Assembly: GCA_023404705.1 (NCBI GenBank)
Contig: JAEYAU010000081.1
Span: forward strand, 1-17,524
Source of the DNA: Pseudomonadota bacterium
GTDB lineage: Bacteria; Pseudomonadota; Alphaproteobacteria; Rhizobiales; Xanthobacteraceae
Direction: 5' to 3'
Length of the DNA: 17,524 nt
Notes under the pieces: generated by a model
Database searches by the model: none
What the model was told of the DNA's origin: nothing
The model's input: only the letters and a program-made list of their open reading frames with translations
Program-made: the position numbers and the translations under genes
In this document: piece by piece, positions 1 through 7,816 of the stretch
How the letters are laid out: every line of letters starts with the position of its first letter
Position numbering within the stretch: the stretch's first letter is position 1

Positions 1-825
1 GGTGCAGCCGGCGTCACCGAAACCTTCGCGGCCGGACCCGCCGCGGAGGCTGCGGTCGAGCTCGCCAAGCTCGCGCTGCGCCTGCCGGCGCTGATCGTCG
101 CCGATGATGTCGGGCCGGGCGTGAGTCTGCACGAGCCGCCGCTCGTCACCGTCATGGCGGATGCGGTGGCGGGATTTCGCGAGGCCGTGACCCAATCCAT
201 CACCATGGCGGGCGAAGCGAAGGTGCCATTACAGGGCGGCGTCTCCACGCGCTTTGTCGTCTTCCGCGACGCCATCGGCGGCGGCTCCACGGCCGTGGTC
301 GTCGGCGAGCCCGACTTCTCGCAGCCGGTGCCGGTGCGGCTGCACTCGTCGTGTCTCACGGGTGACGTGTTCGGCTCGAGCCGCTGCGACTGCGGCGACC
401 AGCTCAGGCTCGCGATCGCGCGCCTGCAGGAAGCCGGCGGCGGGGTTATCCTCTATCTCGACCAGGAAGGCCGCGGCGTCGGGCTCGTCAACAAGATGCG
501 CGCCTATGCGCTGCAGGACGAGGGCCTCGATACGGTCGACGCCAACACCACGCTCGGCTTCGACGATGACGAGCGCGACTACGGCACGGCGGTGCGCATG
601 CTGCGCATGCTCGGCTGCACGCGCGTGCTTCTGCTCACCAACAATCCTGCCAAGCTGGACAGCCTGGCCGATGCCGGCATCGAGGTCGCGGGGCGGATGC
701 CGGTGCACACGCCGATCAATGTGCACAATCGCCGCTATCTCACGGCCAAGGCGATGCGCGCGGGGCACCAGCTCGACCATCTGATGGCCGCACTCGCGGA
801 TGCGGGGGGCAATCAGGCGCCCTGA
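1..825 (+). CDS. ribA: GTP cyclohydrolase II (RibA), 5' end outside window
   Basis: This enzyme opens the imidazole ring of GTP to give 2,5-diamino-6-ribosylamino-pyrimidinone phosphate, the first step of riboflavin synthesis in the cytosol. The reading frame is open from base 1, so the GTG at 121 is probably internal and about 274 residues of the C-terminal part are visible. The zinc-binding cysteines are in CLTGDVFGSSRCDCGDQL (bases 355-408). The GTP-binding segment LYLDQEGRGVGL and the later segment LLLTNNPAKLDSL are both intact. The roughly 80 residues before VRLHSSC do not belong to the catalytic domain. In Rhizobiales, RibA commonly has a degenerate N-terminal domain resembling dihydroxybutanone-phosphate synthase, and this would fit. 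The gene ends 44 bp before the cytochrome b561 gene. Identification is firm; the true start cannot be seen. Confidence 0.95.
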   Translation, partial: GAAGVTETFAAGPAAEAAVELAKLALRLPALIVADDVGPGVSLHEPPLVTVMADAVAGFREAVTQSITMAGEAKVPLQGGVSTRFVVFRDAIGGGSTAVVVGEPDFSQPVPVRLHSSCLTGDVFGSSRCDCGDQLRLAIARLQEAGGGVILYLDQEGRGVGLVNKMRAYALQDEGLDTVDANTTLGFDDDERDYGTAVRMLRMLGCTRVLLLTNNPAKLDSLADAGIEVAGRMPVHTPINVHNRRYLTAKAMRAGHQLDHLMAALADAGGNQAP

Positions 826-869
826 CGACAGCGCATGCGGTCATGCGCCGGGAAGAGGTGGGGGAAGCC

Positions 870-1430
870 ATGTCCGAGGTGCTCACGGCTCCGGTCCAAG
901 CCGGGCCGGCCTATACGGGTGTCGCGCGCAGCCTGCATTGGGTGACCGCCGCCATGGTGCTGACCATCATTCCGGTCGGCCTGATCATGGCCAACATCGA
1001 GCAGAGCCCGCTGAAGGACACGCTCTATCACGTGCACCGCTCGCTCGGCATCATCCTGATCCCGGTCGTCTTCTATCGCCTGTACTATCGCGGCACGCAC
1101 CGGCCGCGTCCGCTGCCCGCCGACATTCCCGAGCTGCAGCGCTTCGTCGCCAACTCGGTGCATCACCTGCTCTACCTGCTGCTCGTCGTCCAGCCGATCA
1201 TCGGCTGGGTCGCGACCTCGGCCTATCGTGCGCCGATCCTGTTCTTCGGCACCTTCGAGGTCCCGCCGATCTGGCCCGAGAATCGCGCGCTCTCCGAGCA
1301 GCTCTTCACGGTCCACCGCATCATCGGCATCGTCATGGCGGCGCTCCTCGTGGCGCATATCGGCGGAGCGATTTACCACCACTTCATCCGTAGGGATCGC
1401 GTCCTGCTGCGCATGGTCACGGGCGATTGA
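870..1430 (+). CDS. Cytochrome b561 family membrane protein
   Basis: This is a 186-residue inner-membrane di-haem b561-type protein that would pass electrons between the quinone pool and a periplasmic or membrane partner. Four hydrophobic segments are visible, at about residues 21-41, 57-72, 98-117 and 148-168. Histidines are placed as expected for haem ligands: H23 (SLHW), H54/H56 (HVHRSLG), H98/H99, H149 (VHRIIG) and H163/H170. The ATG at 870 is preferred over the in-frame ATG at 843 because a purine-rich Shine-Dalgarno-like stretch (851-865) sits just before it. The product then begins MSEVLTAPVQAG. It follows ribA by 44 bp and may be read with it, but no partner gene shows its electron donor. 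No terminator-like hairpin was recognised behind it. Confidence 0.9.
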   Translation: MSEVLTAPVQAGPAYTGVARSLHWVTAAMVLTIIPVGLIMANIEQSPLKDTLYHVHRSLGIILIPVVFYRLYYRGTHRPRPLPADIPELQRFVANSVHHLLYLLLVVQPIIGWVATSAYRAPILFFGTFEVPPIWPENRALSEQLFTVHRIIGIVMAALLVAHIGGAIYHHFIRRDRVLLRMVTGD

Positions 1431-1628
1431 AGGGATCCAGGCGCTGATCGCTCAAATTGTCAGAAAACCCCGCATCGTTTTGGGCTGCCGCGTGCACCAT
1501 TGCGTAGCCATGTGCGGCGCAACATCGCGAGGATGTGAGTAGTTTTACGCTTCCTATAGGTCTCGCGCTTACCACGTCCCCTAGCACGGGCGTGCGCGCG
1601 GGTGGCGCGTCGTTCGAAGGATGCGCGC

Positions 1629-2843
1629 ATGTCGCTCGACGTGAACACGCTGTTTCGTCTCACCGTCAATGTCGAGGCGATGCTCGGCCTGCTGCTGTTG
1701 CTGGCCTGGATTCAGAATAGCCGGATACATGCCGTCGCCTGGTGGGCGGTCGCGCATCTCATGCGCTCGGCCTCGATCATTCTCTACGGCAACTACGGCA
1801 CGCTGCCGGACCTGATCTCGATCGATCTCGCCAACGCGATCCTGTTCTCGTCTTTCGGCGTCACCTGGATGGGCGCCCGCGTGTTCAACGGCCGCAACGC
1901 CTTGCCGGGCTCGCTGCTCGCCGGCGCCGTGCTCTGGATGCTCGCCTGCCAGCTTCCCGCCTTCGCGACCGCTTGGGATGTGCGCGCGCTGCTCAGCGCC
2001 GCCATCGTGGCCGCCTATACCTGGGCCACGGCCTTCGAGTTCTGGCGCGGCCGCGATGTACCGTTGATCTCGCGCTGGCCCGCGATCCTGCTGTTCTTCC
2101 TGCACGGCTCGCTGTTTCTGCTGCGCAGCCCGCTGAGCGCCGCCTGGTCGGACGTGCCCGCCGAGGCCGCGCTGTCGAGCGCCTGGGTGACGGTGCTCAG
2201 CCTCGAAGCGCTGCTGATGACGATCGCGACCGCTTTCCTGCTGCTCGCCATCGCCAAGGAGCGCACCGAGCTGCCGCACAAGACCGCCGCGATGACCGAT
2301 CCGCTCACCGGCTTGCTCAACCGGCGCGCCTTCATGGAGCAGAGCGAAACGTTGCGCCGGCGCCAGGTCGCGAGCGACCGCCCGATCGCGGTGCTGCTGA
2401 TGGACCTCGATCATTTCAAGTCGATCAATGACCGCTTCGGCCACCACGTCGGCGATCAGGTGCTGCGCACCTTCGCGCGCACCGCGCGCGCCAACCTGCG
2501 CATGTCCGATCTCGTCGGCCGCATCGGCGGCGAGGAGTTCATCGTTCTGCTCGCGGATGCCGAGCGCAACAACGCCTTCGTGGTCGCGGACCGCATCCGC
2601 ACTGCCTTCATGGCCGAGGCCGCCGAGGTCGACGGATTGCCCGTCCACGCGACGCTGAGCGCCGGCGTCACCGTGATTCTCGATCCCGATCAGACCGTCG
2701 CGATGCTGCTCGAGGAAGCCGACCGCGCCCTCTACCGCGCCAAGGCGCGCGGAAGGAATCGCGTCGAGGTGAGCGCGGTGGAGCTGCCGACGGAGCAGAC
2801 CGAGGTGGCGGCTCCGAGCGAGTCGGAGCCGCGCGCGGCGTGA
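1629..2843 (+). CDS. Membrane-anchored GGDEF diguanylate cyclase
   Basis: This 404-residue protein has an N-terminal membrane region with about six or seven hydrophobic segments (residues 8-210) and a C-terminal GGDEF domain (about 222-385). It should make cyclic di-GMP from two GTP on the cytoplasmic side. The active-site loop is GGEEF (300-304). Metal-binding aspartates are in LLMDLDHFKSIND, and the N-terminal signature TDPLTGLLNRRAF is intact, so an active cyclase is expected. RMSD (291-294) lies five residues before GGEEF, which is the position of the product-inhibition I-site. There is no EAL or other recognised sensory domain; the membrane region presumably senses something. The ATG at 1629 is preferred to the GTG at 1602 because GAAGGA lies 7 bp upstream. 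The last 20 residues are a low-complexity acidic tail. It converges with hutC across a palindromic repeat. Confidence 0.93.
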   Translation: MSLDVNTLFRLTVNVEAMLGLLLLLAWIQNSRIHAVAWWAVAHLMRSASIILYGNYGTLPDLISIDLANAILFSSFGVTWMGARVFNGRNALPGSLLAGAVLWMLACQLPAFATAWDVRALLSAAIVAAYTWATAFEFWRGRDVPLISRWPAILLFFLHGSLFLLRSPLSAAWSDVPAEAALSSAWVTVLSLEALLMTIATAFLLLAIAKERTELPHKTAAMTDPLTGLLNRRAFMEQSETLRRRQVASDRPIAVLLMDLDHFKSINDRFGHHVGDQVLRTFARTARANLRMSDLVGRIGGEEFIVLLADAERNNAFVVADRIRTAFMAEAAEVDGLPVHATLSAGVTVILDPDQTVAMLLEEADRALYRAKARGRNRVEVSAVELPTEQTEVAAPSESEPRAA

Positions 2844-2849
2844 GCATCT

Positions 2850-2918
2850 GTAGCCCGGATGAGCGCAGCGAAATCCGGGATGCGACATCCCGCATGTCGC
2901 TGCGCTCATGCGGGCTAC
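2850..2918. repeat. GTAG-footed palindromic repeat between convergent genes
   Basis: Two 30-nt arms (2850-2879 and 2889-2918) are complementary except for three positions and flank a 9-nt loop. The outer ends are GTAG and CTAC, the foot typical of REP-type elements. It sits 6 bp after the GGDEF stop codon and just beyond the 3' end of hutC, so its transcript would fold into a strong hairpin on either strand and could end or protect both messages. There is no T-tract, so a bidirectional terminator role is inference. Confidence 0.85.
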
Positions 2919-3631
2919 GACCCGGCCGGGCTGAACCTTGCCACCAAGTGATGCCGATCCCCCGGATAGGTCAGCACGACTTGCGTCAGCGGCTGCCCGG
3001 CTTGCCACGTGCGGCGCTTCACCACAAGGCACGCGGCGCCAGTCGAGATGCCGAGCGCCTTCGCGGTGACGCTGTCCGCATTGGCGGCCGAGATGTGGTG
3101 CTCGGCCTCGGTCCAGGGGATTTGCGCGAGCATCCAACTGCCCGGCGGCTTCGCGGCAAAATCCGCATCGCGCGCGGCCGGCACGGCCGCGAGATTGATC
3201 AGCCGGTCCTCGTGCACCAGCGGCTGCCCGGCCGCGTAGTGCAGGCATTCGAGCCGCAGCACGGGCGCGCCGATCTCCACCTCGAGGCGCGCCGCCTCGC
3301 TCTTGCTGGCGCGGCGCGCCGTGCGCGAGATCACGGCGAAGCGATACTCCTTGCCGGCGCGTCGCACGTCCGCCTCGATGTCGTGGATCTCGAGCACGGT
3401 CTCTTGCGCGGCCGGCGTCGCGACGAAGCTGCCCGACCGGCGCTTGCGCACGATCAGCCCCGCGCTCGCGAGCGCCGTCAGCGCGCGGTTCACGGTCATG
3501 CGCGAGCAGTGATACTGCGCGGTGAGCTCCTGCTCGGACGGCACACGATGACCCGGCGGCCACTCGCCCGAGAGGATCGCGCGCTCGAGCGCGCGCTGGA
3601 TCTCGGCGTAGCGGGGCAGCACCTCGTTCAT
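2915..3631 (-). CDS. hutC: Histidine utilisation repressor HutC (GntR family)
   Basis: This is a 238-residue cytosolic repressor of the HutC branch of GntR regulators. Residues 7-72 form the winged helix-turn-helix (PSEQELTAQYHCSRMTVNRA, then the wing RKRRSGSFVAT). Residues 90-235 are a UTRA effector domain, including HISAANADSVTAKALGI and a TYPGDRHHLVARF-like C-terminus typical of HutC. Urocanate is the usual inducer in this family. Its ATG overlaps the hutF stop codon by 4 bp (ATGA), so it is read after hutF and probably translationally coupled to it. A GT-N-TA-N-AC operator in the hutF/hutI promoter region implies autoregulation. The same reading frame is open upstream as far as 4264, but that stretch is antisense-frame shadow of hutF; the overlapping ATG is the sensible start. 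The last few codons reach into the palindromic repeat. Confidence 0.94.
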   Translation of the reverse strand: MNEVLPRYAEIQRALERAILSGEWPPGHRVPSEQELTAQYHCSRMTVNRALTALASAGLIVRKRRSGSFVATPAAQETVLEIHDIEADVRRAGKEYRFAVISRTARRASKSEAARLEVEIGAPVLRLECLHYAAGQPLVHEDRLINLAAVPAARDADFAAKPPGSWMLAQIPWTEAEHHISAANADSVTAKALGISTGAACLVVKRRTWQAGQPLTQVVLTYPGDRHHLVARFSPAGS

Positions 3632-4989
3632 GCCGCCTCCAGCAGGCGCGTGATCGTGCGGCGATAGCGTGCCGCGATCATCTCGTGGCGCAGGTGCCGG
3701 CCTTCGACCACCACGCTCTCGCCGCCAATAAGCACGGACTTCACCAGACGCTGGCCCGCGACGAACACGAACGCATCGAGCCAGAGATCGCCGCGCCGCC
3801 CCGCGAGATCCGGATGGGCCGCGTCGAGCACCACGAAGTCGGCGCGCTGCCCCGGCGCGATCGCGCCGATCGGCCGACCTGAGGCCTGCGCGCCGCCCGC
3901 GAGCGCACCGTCGACGAGGCGCCGGCCGACCGACTCCTGTGCCGCGAGCACATTGCGCGCCCGATGCGCGAGCCGCTGGCTGTATTCGAGTTGCCGCAGC
4001 TCCTCGGCCGCGCCGATCGAGATGTTCGAGTCGGTGCCGACGCCGAAGCGCCCGTTCGCCGCGAGATAGCGCGCGCCCGCGAAGGTGCCGTCGCCGAGCG
4101 ACGCCTCCGTGAGCGGACAGAGCCCCGCAACGGCGCCCGAGGCGGCAAGCCGGTCCGTCTCGTCCTCGCTCATATGCGTTGCATGGATCAAGCACCAGCG
4201 CGCATCGACCGACATGCTGTCGAGCAGCCACGCGACCGGCCGCGCGCCGAGCGCCGCGACGCACTCTTCGACCTCTCGCGTCTGCTCGGCCGCATGAATG
4301 TGGATCGGCCCCTCCGGATGCGCATCCACCACGGCGCGCAGGCTCTCGGGCGTGACGGCGCGGAGCGAGTGCGGCGCGATGCCGGTGCGTGCGTCCGGAA
4401 GCTGCGCCGTCAGTGCGCGGCAGCGTTCCACCAGTCTGCCGAAGCGCTCCGGATCGTTGAGGAAGCGCCGCTGCCCCGCAGTCGCGGCCGCGCCGCCGAA
4501 GCCGCCCTGCGCATAGAAGCTCGGCAGCAGTGTCAGGCCGATCTTCGTCTCGGCTGCGGCGGCCGCAATGCGTGTCGCCATCTCGCCGAGGTCGGCATAG
4601 GGCATGCCGTCCACGTCATGATGCAGGTAGTGGAATTCGGCGACCGAAGTGAAGCCGGTTTCCAGCATCTGCATATAGGCGAAGGAAGCGATGGCCTCGA
4701 CATCGTCGGGCGAGAGCTTGCCCAGGAAGCCATACATCACCTCGCGCCAGGTCCAGAAGCTGTCCTGGTTGGCGCCGCGCCGCTCGGCAAGCCCCGCCAT
4801 GCCGCGCTGGAAGGCGTGGCAGTGCAAATTCGGCAGGCCGGGCAGGGCGATGCCCGCAATGTGCTCCGCGCCGGCCCGCGCGTCACCCGTCTCCACGGCC
4901 GCAATCCGCCCGTCCTCCACCGTGACGCGGACGTTCTCGGCCCAGCCCCCGGGCAGCAGCAGGTGGTCGAAGAACAGATGCCGCGGCAC
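3628..4989 (-). CDS. hutF: Formimidoylglutamate deiminase HutF
   Basis: HutF is a 453-residue cytosolic amidohydrolase that turns N-formimino-L-glutamate into N-formyl-L-glutamate and ammonia, which is the five-step (deiminase) version of histidine breakdown. Metal and catalytic residues of the family are all present: H56 and H58 (NLHCHAFQRG), H232 and E235 (HIHAAEQ), H269 (CLIHATHM) and D320 (GTDSNISI). The numbering matches what I recall for the Pseudomonas enzyme. The start is a GTG at 4989 with GGAGGG nine bases before it. It is the first gene of the leftward arm, divergent from hutI, and overlaps hutC by 4 bp at its end. The usual next enzyme, N-formylglutamate deformylase (HutG), is not encoded in this window. 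Confidence 0.95.
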   Translation of the reverse strand: MPRHLFFDHLLLPGGWAENVRVTVEDGRIAAVETGDARAGAEHIAGIALPGLPNLHCHAFQRGMAGLAERRGANQDSFWTWREVMYGFLGKLSPDDVEAIASFAYMQMLETGFTSVAEFHYLHHDVDGMPYADLGEMATRIAAAAAETKIGLTLLPSFYAQGGFGGAAATAGQRRFLNDPERFGRLVERCRALTAQLPDARTGIAPHSLRAVTPESLRAVVDAHPEGPIHIHAAEQTREVEECVAALGARPVAWLLDSMSVDARWCLIHATHMSEDETDRLAASGAVAGLCPLTEASLGDGTFAGARYLAANGRFGVGTDSNISIGAAEELRQLEYSQRLAHRARNVLAAQESVGRRLVDGALAGGAQASGRPIGAIAPGQRADFVVLDAAHPDLAGRRGDLWLDAFVFVAGQRLVKSVLIGGESVVVEGRHLRHEMIAARYRRTITRLLEAA

Positions 4990-5039
4990 CGGCGTTTTCC
5001 CTCCAAACTCCTGCTCGACAATAGGCGCGCCCGGCCATT

Positions 5040-5051
5040 ATGTATAGACAA
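5040..5051. promoter_or_regulatory. Predicted HutC operator in the hutF/hutI divergent promoter region
   Basis: ATGTATAGACAA holds GTATAGAC (5042-5049), an exact match to the GT-N-TA-N-AC consensus described for the HutC subfamily of GntR repressors. It lies 17 bp before the hutI start and 50 bp before the hutF start, so one bound repressor could control both arms. A weak promoter for hutI may be TCGACA (5015-5020) with TATGTA (5039-5044), which would place the operator over the -10 box. The promoter boxes are uncertain. Confidence 0.75.
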
Positions 5052-5068
5052 TTGGAGGCCCGGCTCTC

Positions 5069-6259
5069 ATGCGGTTCGACACCCTCTGGCGCGACGCGCG
5101 GCTCGTGACCCTGGCCGGGCCTGGCCTGGGCGTGGTCGAGAAGGGCGCGGTGGGCGCGGTGGACGGCCGCATCGCTTTCGCGGGCCCCGAGAGCGAGCTG
5201 CCGACCGGCACCGATGCGGCCCGCGAGATCCGTCTCGGCGGCCGCTGGATCACGCCCGGCCTGATCGACTGCCATACGCATCTCGTCCATGCGGGCGACC
5301 GCGCGCACGAGTTCGAGCTGCGCCTCGCCGGCGCGTCCTACGAGGAGATCGCGCGCGCCGGCGGTGGCATCGTCTCGACCGTGAAGGCGACGCGGGAGGC
5401 CGGCGAGGACGAGCTGGTGCGACAGAGCCTGCCGCGTCTCGACCGGCTCATCGCCGAAGGCGTCACCACGGTTGAGATCAAGTCCGGTTACGGCCTCGAC
5501 GCCGAGACCGAAGGGCGCATGCTGCGCGCGGCGCGCCGGCTCGCACACGAGCGCGACGTGCATATCGTCACGAGCTTCCTCGGCGCGCACGCGATGCCGC
5601 CCGAGGCCACCGACAAGGACCGCTACATCGACGACGTCTGCCGCATGATCCCGGGGCTCGCGGGCCTCGCCGATGCGGTCGACGCCTTCTGCGAGGGCAT
5701 CGCCTTCTCGCCCGCGCAGACCGCGCGGGTCTTTGCGGCCGCCAGGGCTGCCGGCCTGCCCGTGAAGCTGCATGCGGACCAGCTTTCAAACCTGCACGGC
5801 GCCAAGCTCGCGGCCGAGCACGGCGCGCTCTCAGCCGACCATCTCGAATACACGGACGAGGAGGGCGCCGCCGCCATGGCGCGCGCCGGCACGGTCGCGG
5901 TCCTGCTGCCCGGCGCCTTCTATGTGCTGCGCGAGAAACAGGTCCCGCCGGTCGAAGCCTTCCGCAAGCATCGTGTGCCGATGGCGCTGGCGACCGATTC
6001 CAATCCCGGCACCTCACCGATCACTTCGCTGCTGATCACGCTGAACATGGCCGCGACCTTGTTTCGTCTCACGGTGGACGAGGCGATCGCCGGCGTCACG
6101 CGCGAGGCCGCGCGTGCTCTCGGCCTGCAGGAGGAGATCGGCACCCTTCAAGCCGGCAAGGCCTGCGACCTCGCGATCTGGGACATCGAGCGCCCGGCCG
6201 AGCTCGTCTATCGCATCGGCTTCAACCCGCTGCATGCGCGCGTGCGGAGAGGCAAGTGA
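5069..6259 (+). CDS. hutI: Imidazolonepropionase HutI
   Basis: HutI is a 396-residue cytosolic amidohydrolase that hydrolyses 4-imidazolone-5-propionate to N-formimino-L-glutamate, the third step of histidine degradation. Metal-site residues are visible: H69 and H71 (LIDCHTHLVHAG), H235 (KLHADQ), H258 (SADHLEY) and D310 (ATDSNPGTSP). The substrate-loop motif EIKSGYGLD is also present. Length is normal for the family (about 400). The ATG at 5069 follows TTGGAGG (5052-5058) at a good distance. It is the first gene of the rightward arm, and its stop overlaps the hutH GTG start by 4 bp (GTGA), which suggests translational coupling. Control by HutC is expected from the operator just upstream. Confidence 0.96.
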   Translation: MRFDTLWRDARLVTLAGPGLGVVEKGAVGAVDGRIAFAGPESELPTGTDAAREIRLGGRWITPGLIDCHTHLVHAGDRAHEFELRLAGASYEEIARAGGGIVSTVKATREAGEDELVRQSLPRLDRLIAEGVTTVEIKSGYGLDAETEGRMLRAARRLAHERDVHIVTSFLGAHAMPPEATDKDRYIDDVCRMIPGLAGLADAVDAFCEGIAFSPAQTARVFAAARAAGLPVKLHADQLSNLHGAKLAAEHGALSADHLEYTDEEGAAAMARAGTVAVLLPGAFYVLREKQVPPVEAFRKHRVPMALATDSNPGTSPITSLLITLNMAATLFRLTVDEAIAGVTREAARALGLQEEIGTLQAGKACDLAIWDIERPAELVYRIGFNPLHARVRRGK

Positions 6260-7807
6260 ACGTCAATCAAGTAAGCGCCAATCAAATCACGCTCACACCC
6301 GGTCGCGTCACGCTCGGCGATTGGCGCGCCATTGCGGACGGCGCCGCCGTGCGGCTCGATCCGGCGGCGCTGCCGGCCGTCGCCGCGAGCGCCGAGGCGG
6401 TGGCCGAGATCGTCGCGCAGGGCGAGCCGGTCTACGGCATCAATACGGGCTTCGGCAAGCTCGCCAGCGTGCGCATCGCGGCCGAAGATCTCGCCACGCT
6501 CCAGCGCAACATCGTGCTCTCCCACGCGGCCGGCGTCGGCACGCCCATGGGCCGCGCCAATGCCCGGCTGATGATGGCGCTCAAGCTCGCGAGCCTCGCG
6601 CGCGGCGCTTCCGGCATCCGCCCCGCGACGCTCGCCATGCTCGAAGCCATGCTCGCGCGCGACGTCATTCCGGTCGTGCCGAGCCAGGGGTCGGTCGCGG
6701 CCTCAGGCGATCTCGCGCCGCTCGCGCATATGACGGCCGCCATGCTCGGCGTCGGCGAAGCCTTCTTGGGCGACGAGCGCATGCCGGCCGAGGCCGCGCT
6801 CGCGCGCGCCGAGCTGCCGCCCGTGGTGCTCGCGCCGAAAGAAGGGCTCGCGCTGCTCAACGGCACGCAATTCTCGACCGCCGAAGCCTTAATGGCGCTG
6901 TTCGCGATCGAGCGCGTGTTCCACGCCGCGCTGGTCACCGGCGCGCTCTCGACCGATGCGGCGCGCGGGTCCGACACGCCGTTCGACGACCGCATTCATG
7001 TGCTGCGCGGCCATCGCGGTCAGAGCGAGGTCGCGGCTGCGCTGCGTGCTCTCATGAGCGGCAGCGCCATCCGCGCCTCCCATCGCGTCATCGACGACCG
7101 CGTGCAGGATCCCTATTGCCTGCGCTGCCAGCCCCAGGTGATGGGCGCCGCGCTCGACCTGCTGCGCTCGGCCGCGATCACCCTCACGACCGAGGCGAAC
7201 GGCGTCTCCGACAATCCGCTGATCTTCGCCGACACGCGTGAGGCGCTCTCGGGCGGCAACTTCCACGCCGAGCCCGTCGCCTTCGCGGCCGACATCCTCG
7301 CGCTCGCGGTCTGCGAGATTGGCTCGCTCGCCGAGCGGCGCATCGCCATGCTGGTCGATCCGGCGCTCTCGGGCCTGCCCGCATTCCTGACGCCGAAGCC
7401 CGGCCTCAACTCCGGCTTCATGCTCGCGCAGGTCACGGCCGCCGCCCTGGTCGCCGAGAACAAGCAGCGCGCCACGCCCGCGAGCATCGATTCGATCCCG
7501 ACCTCCGCCAACCAGGAGGACCACGTCTCCATGGCGGCGCATGGCGCGCGGCGCCTCACGCCCATGGCCGAGAACGCGACGCAGATCATCGGCAGTCGAG
7601 CTGCTCGCCGCCGCCCAGGGCTGCGACTTCCATGCGCCGCTCGCCTCCAGCCCGCCGCTCGAACGCGTGCGCGAGCTCTTGCGCGAGACCGTCACGCATC
7701 TGCAGGACGACCGCTATCTCGCGCCAGACATCATGACAGCCGCCGATCTGGTGCGCTCGCGCGCCCTGGTCGAGGCGGCCGGTTCGGAACTGCTTCCCGT
7801 TTTCTAG
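6256..7807 (+). pseudogene. hutH: Histidine ammonia-lyase HutH, interrupted by a one-base frameshift
   Basis: HutH removes ammonia from L-histidine to give urocanate, the first and committed step. Residues 1-446 are a normal HAL: Y60 in YGINTGFGKLA, the Ala-Ser-Gly triad (149-151, in GSVAASGDLAPLAH) that cyclises to the MIO electrophile, QDPYCLRCQPQ and QEDHVSM. After GGC at 7591-7593 the frame breaks. Dropping the A at 7594 restores the family C-terminus (GVELLAAAQGCDFHAPLASS to SELLPVF, stop TAG 7805-7807), giving 516 residues, the usual size. Without the correction, translation runs out of frame deep into hutU as far as 8619. The rest of the gene shows no decay and the operon is intact, so a sequencing or assembly error is at least as likely as a true mutation. 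GTG start 6256 overlaps the hutI stop; GGAGAGG lies before it. Confidence 0.92.
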
Positions 7808-7816
7808 GAGTTTCCC

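Noticed and set aside
843..869. Upstream ATG for cytochrome b561
   Set aside because: It would add nine residues encoded by the probable ribosome-binding stretch; the ATG at 870 is better placed.
1581..3563. 660-residue open frame on the minus strand
   Set aside because: It is antisense to the GGDEF gene and runs out of frame through hutC; no domain is visible.
3964..5475. 503-residue open frame on the plus strand
   Set aside because: It is antisense to hutF and then out of frame with hutI, both of which are certain genes.
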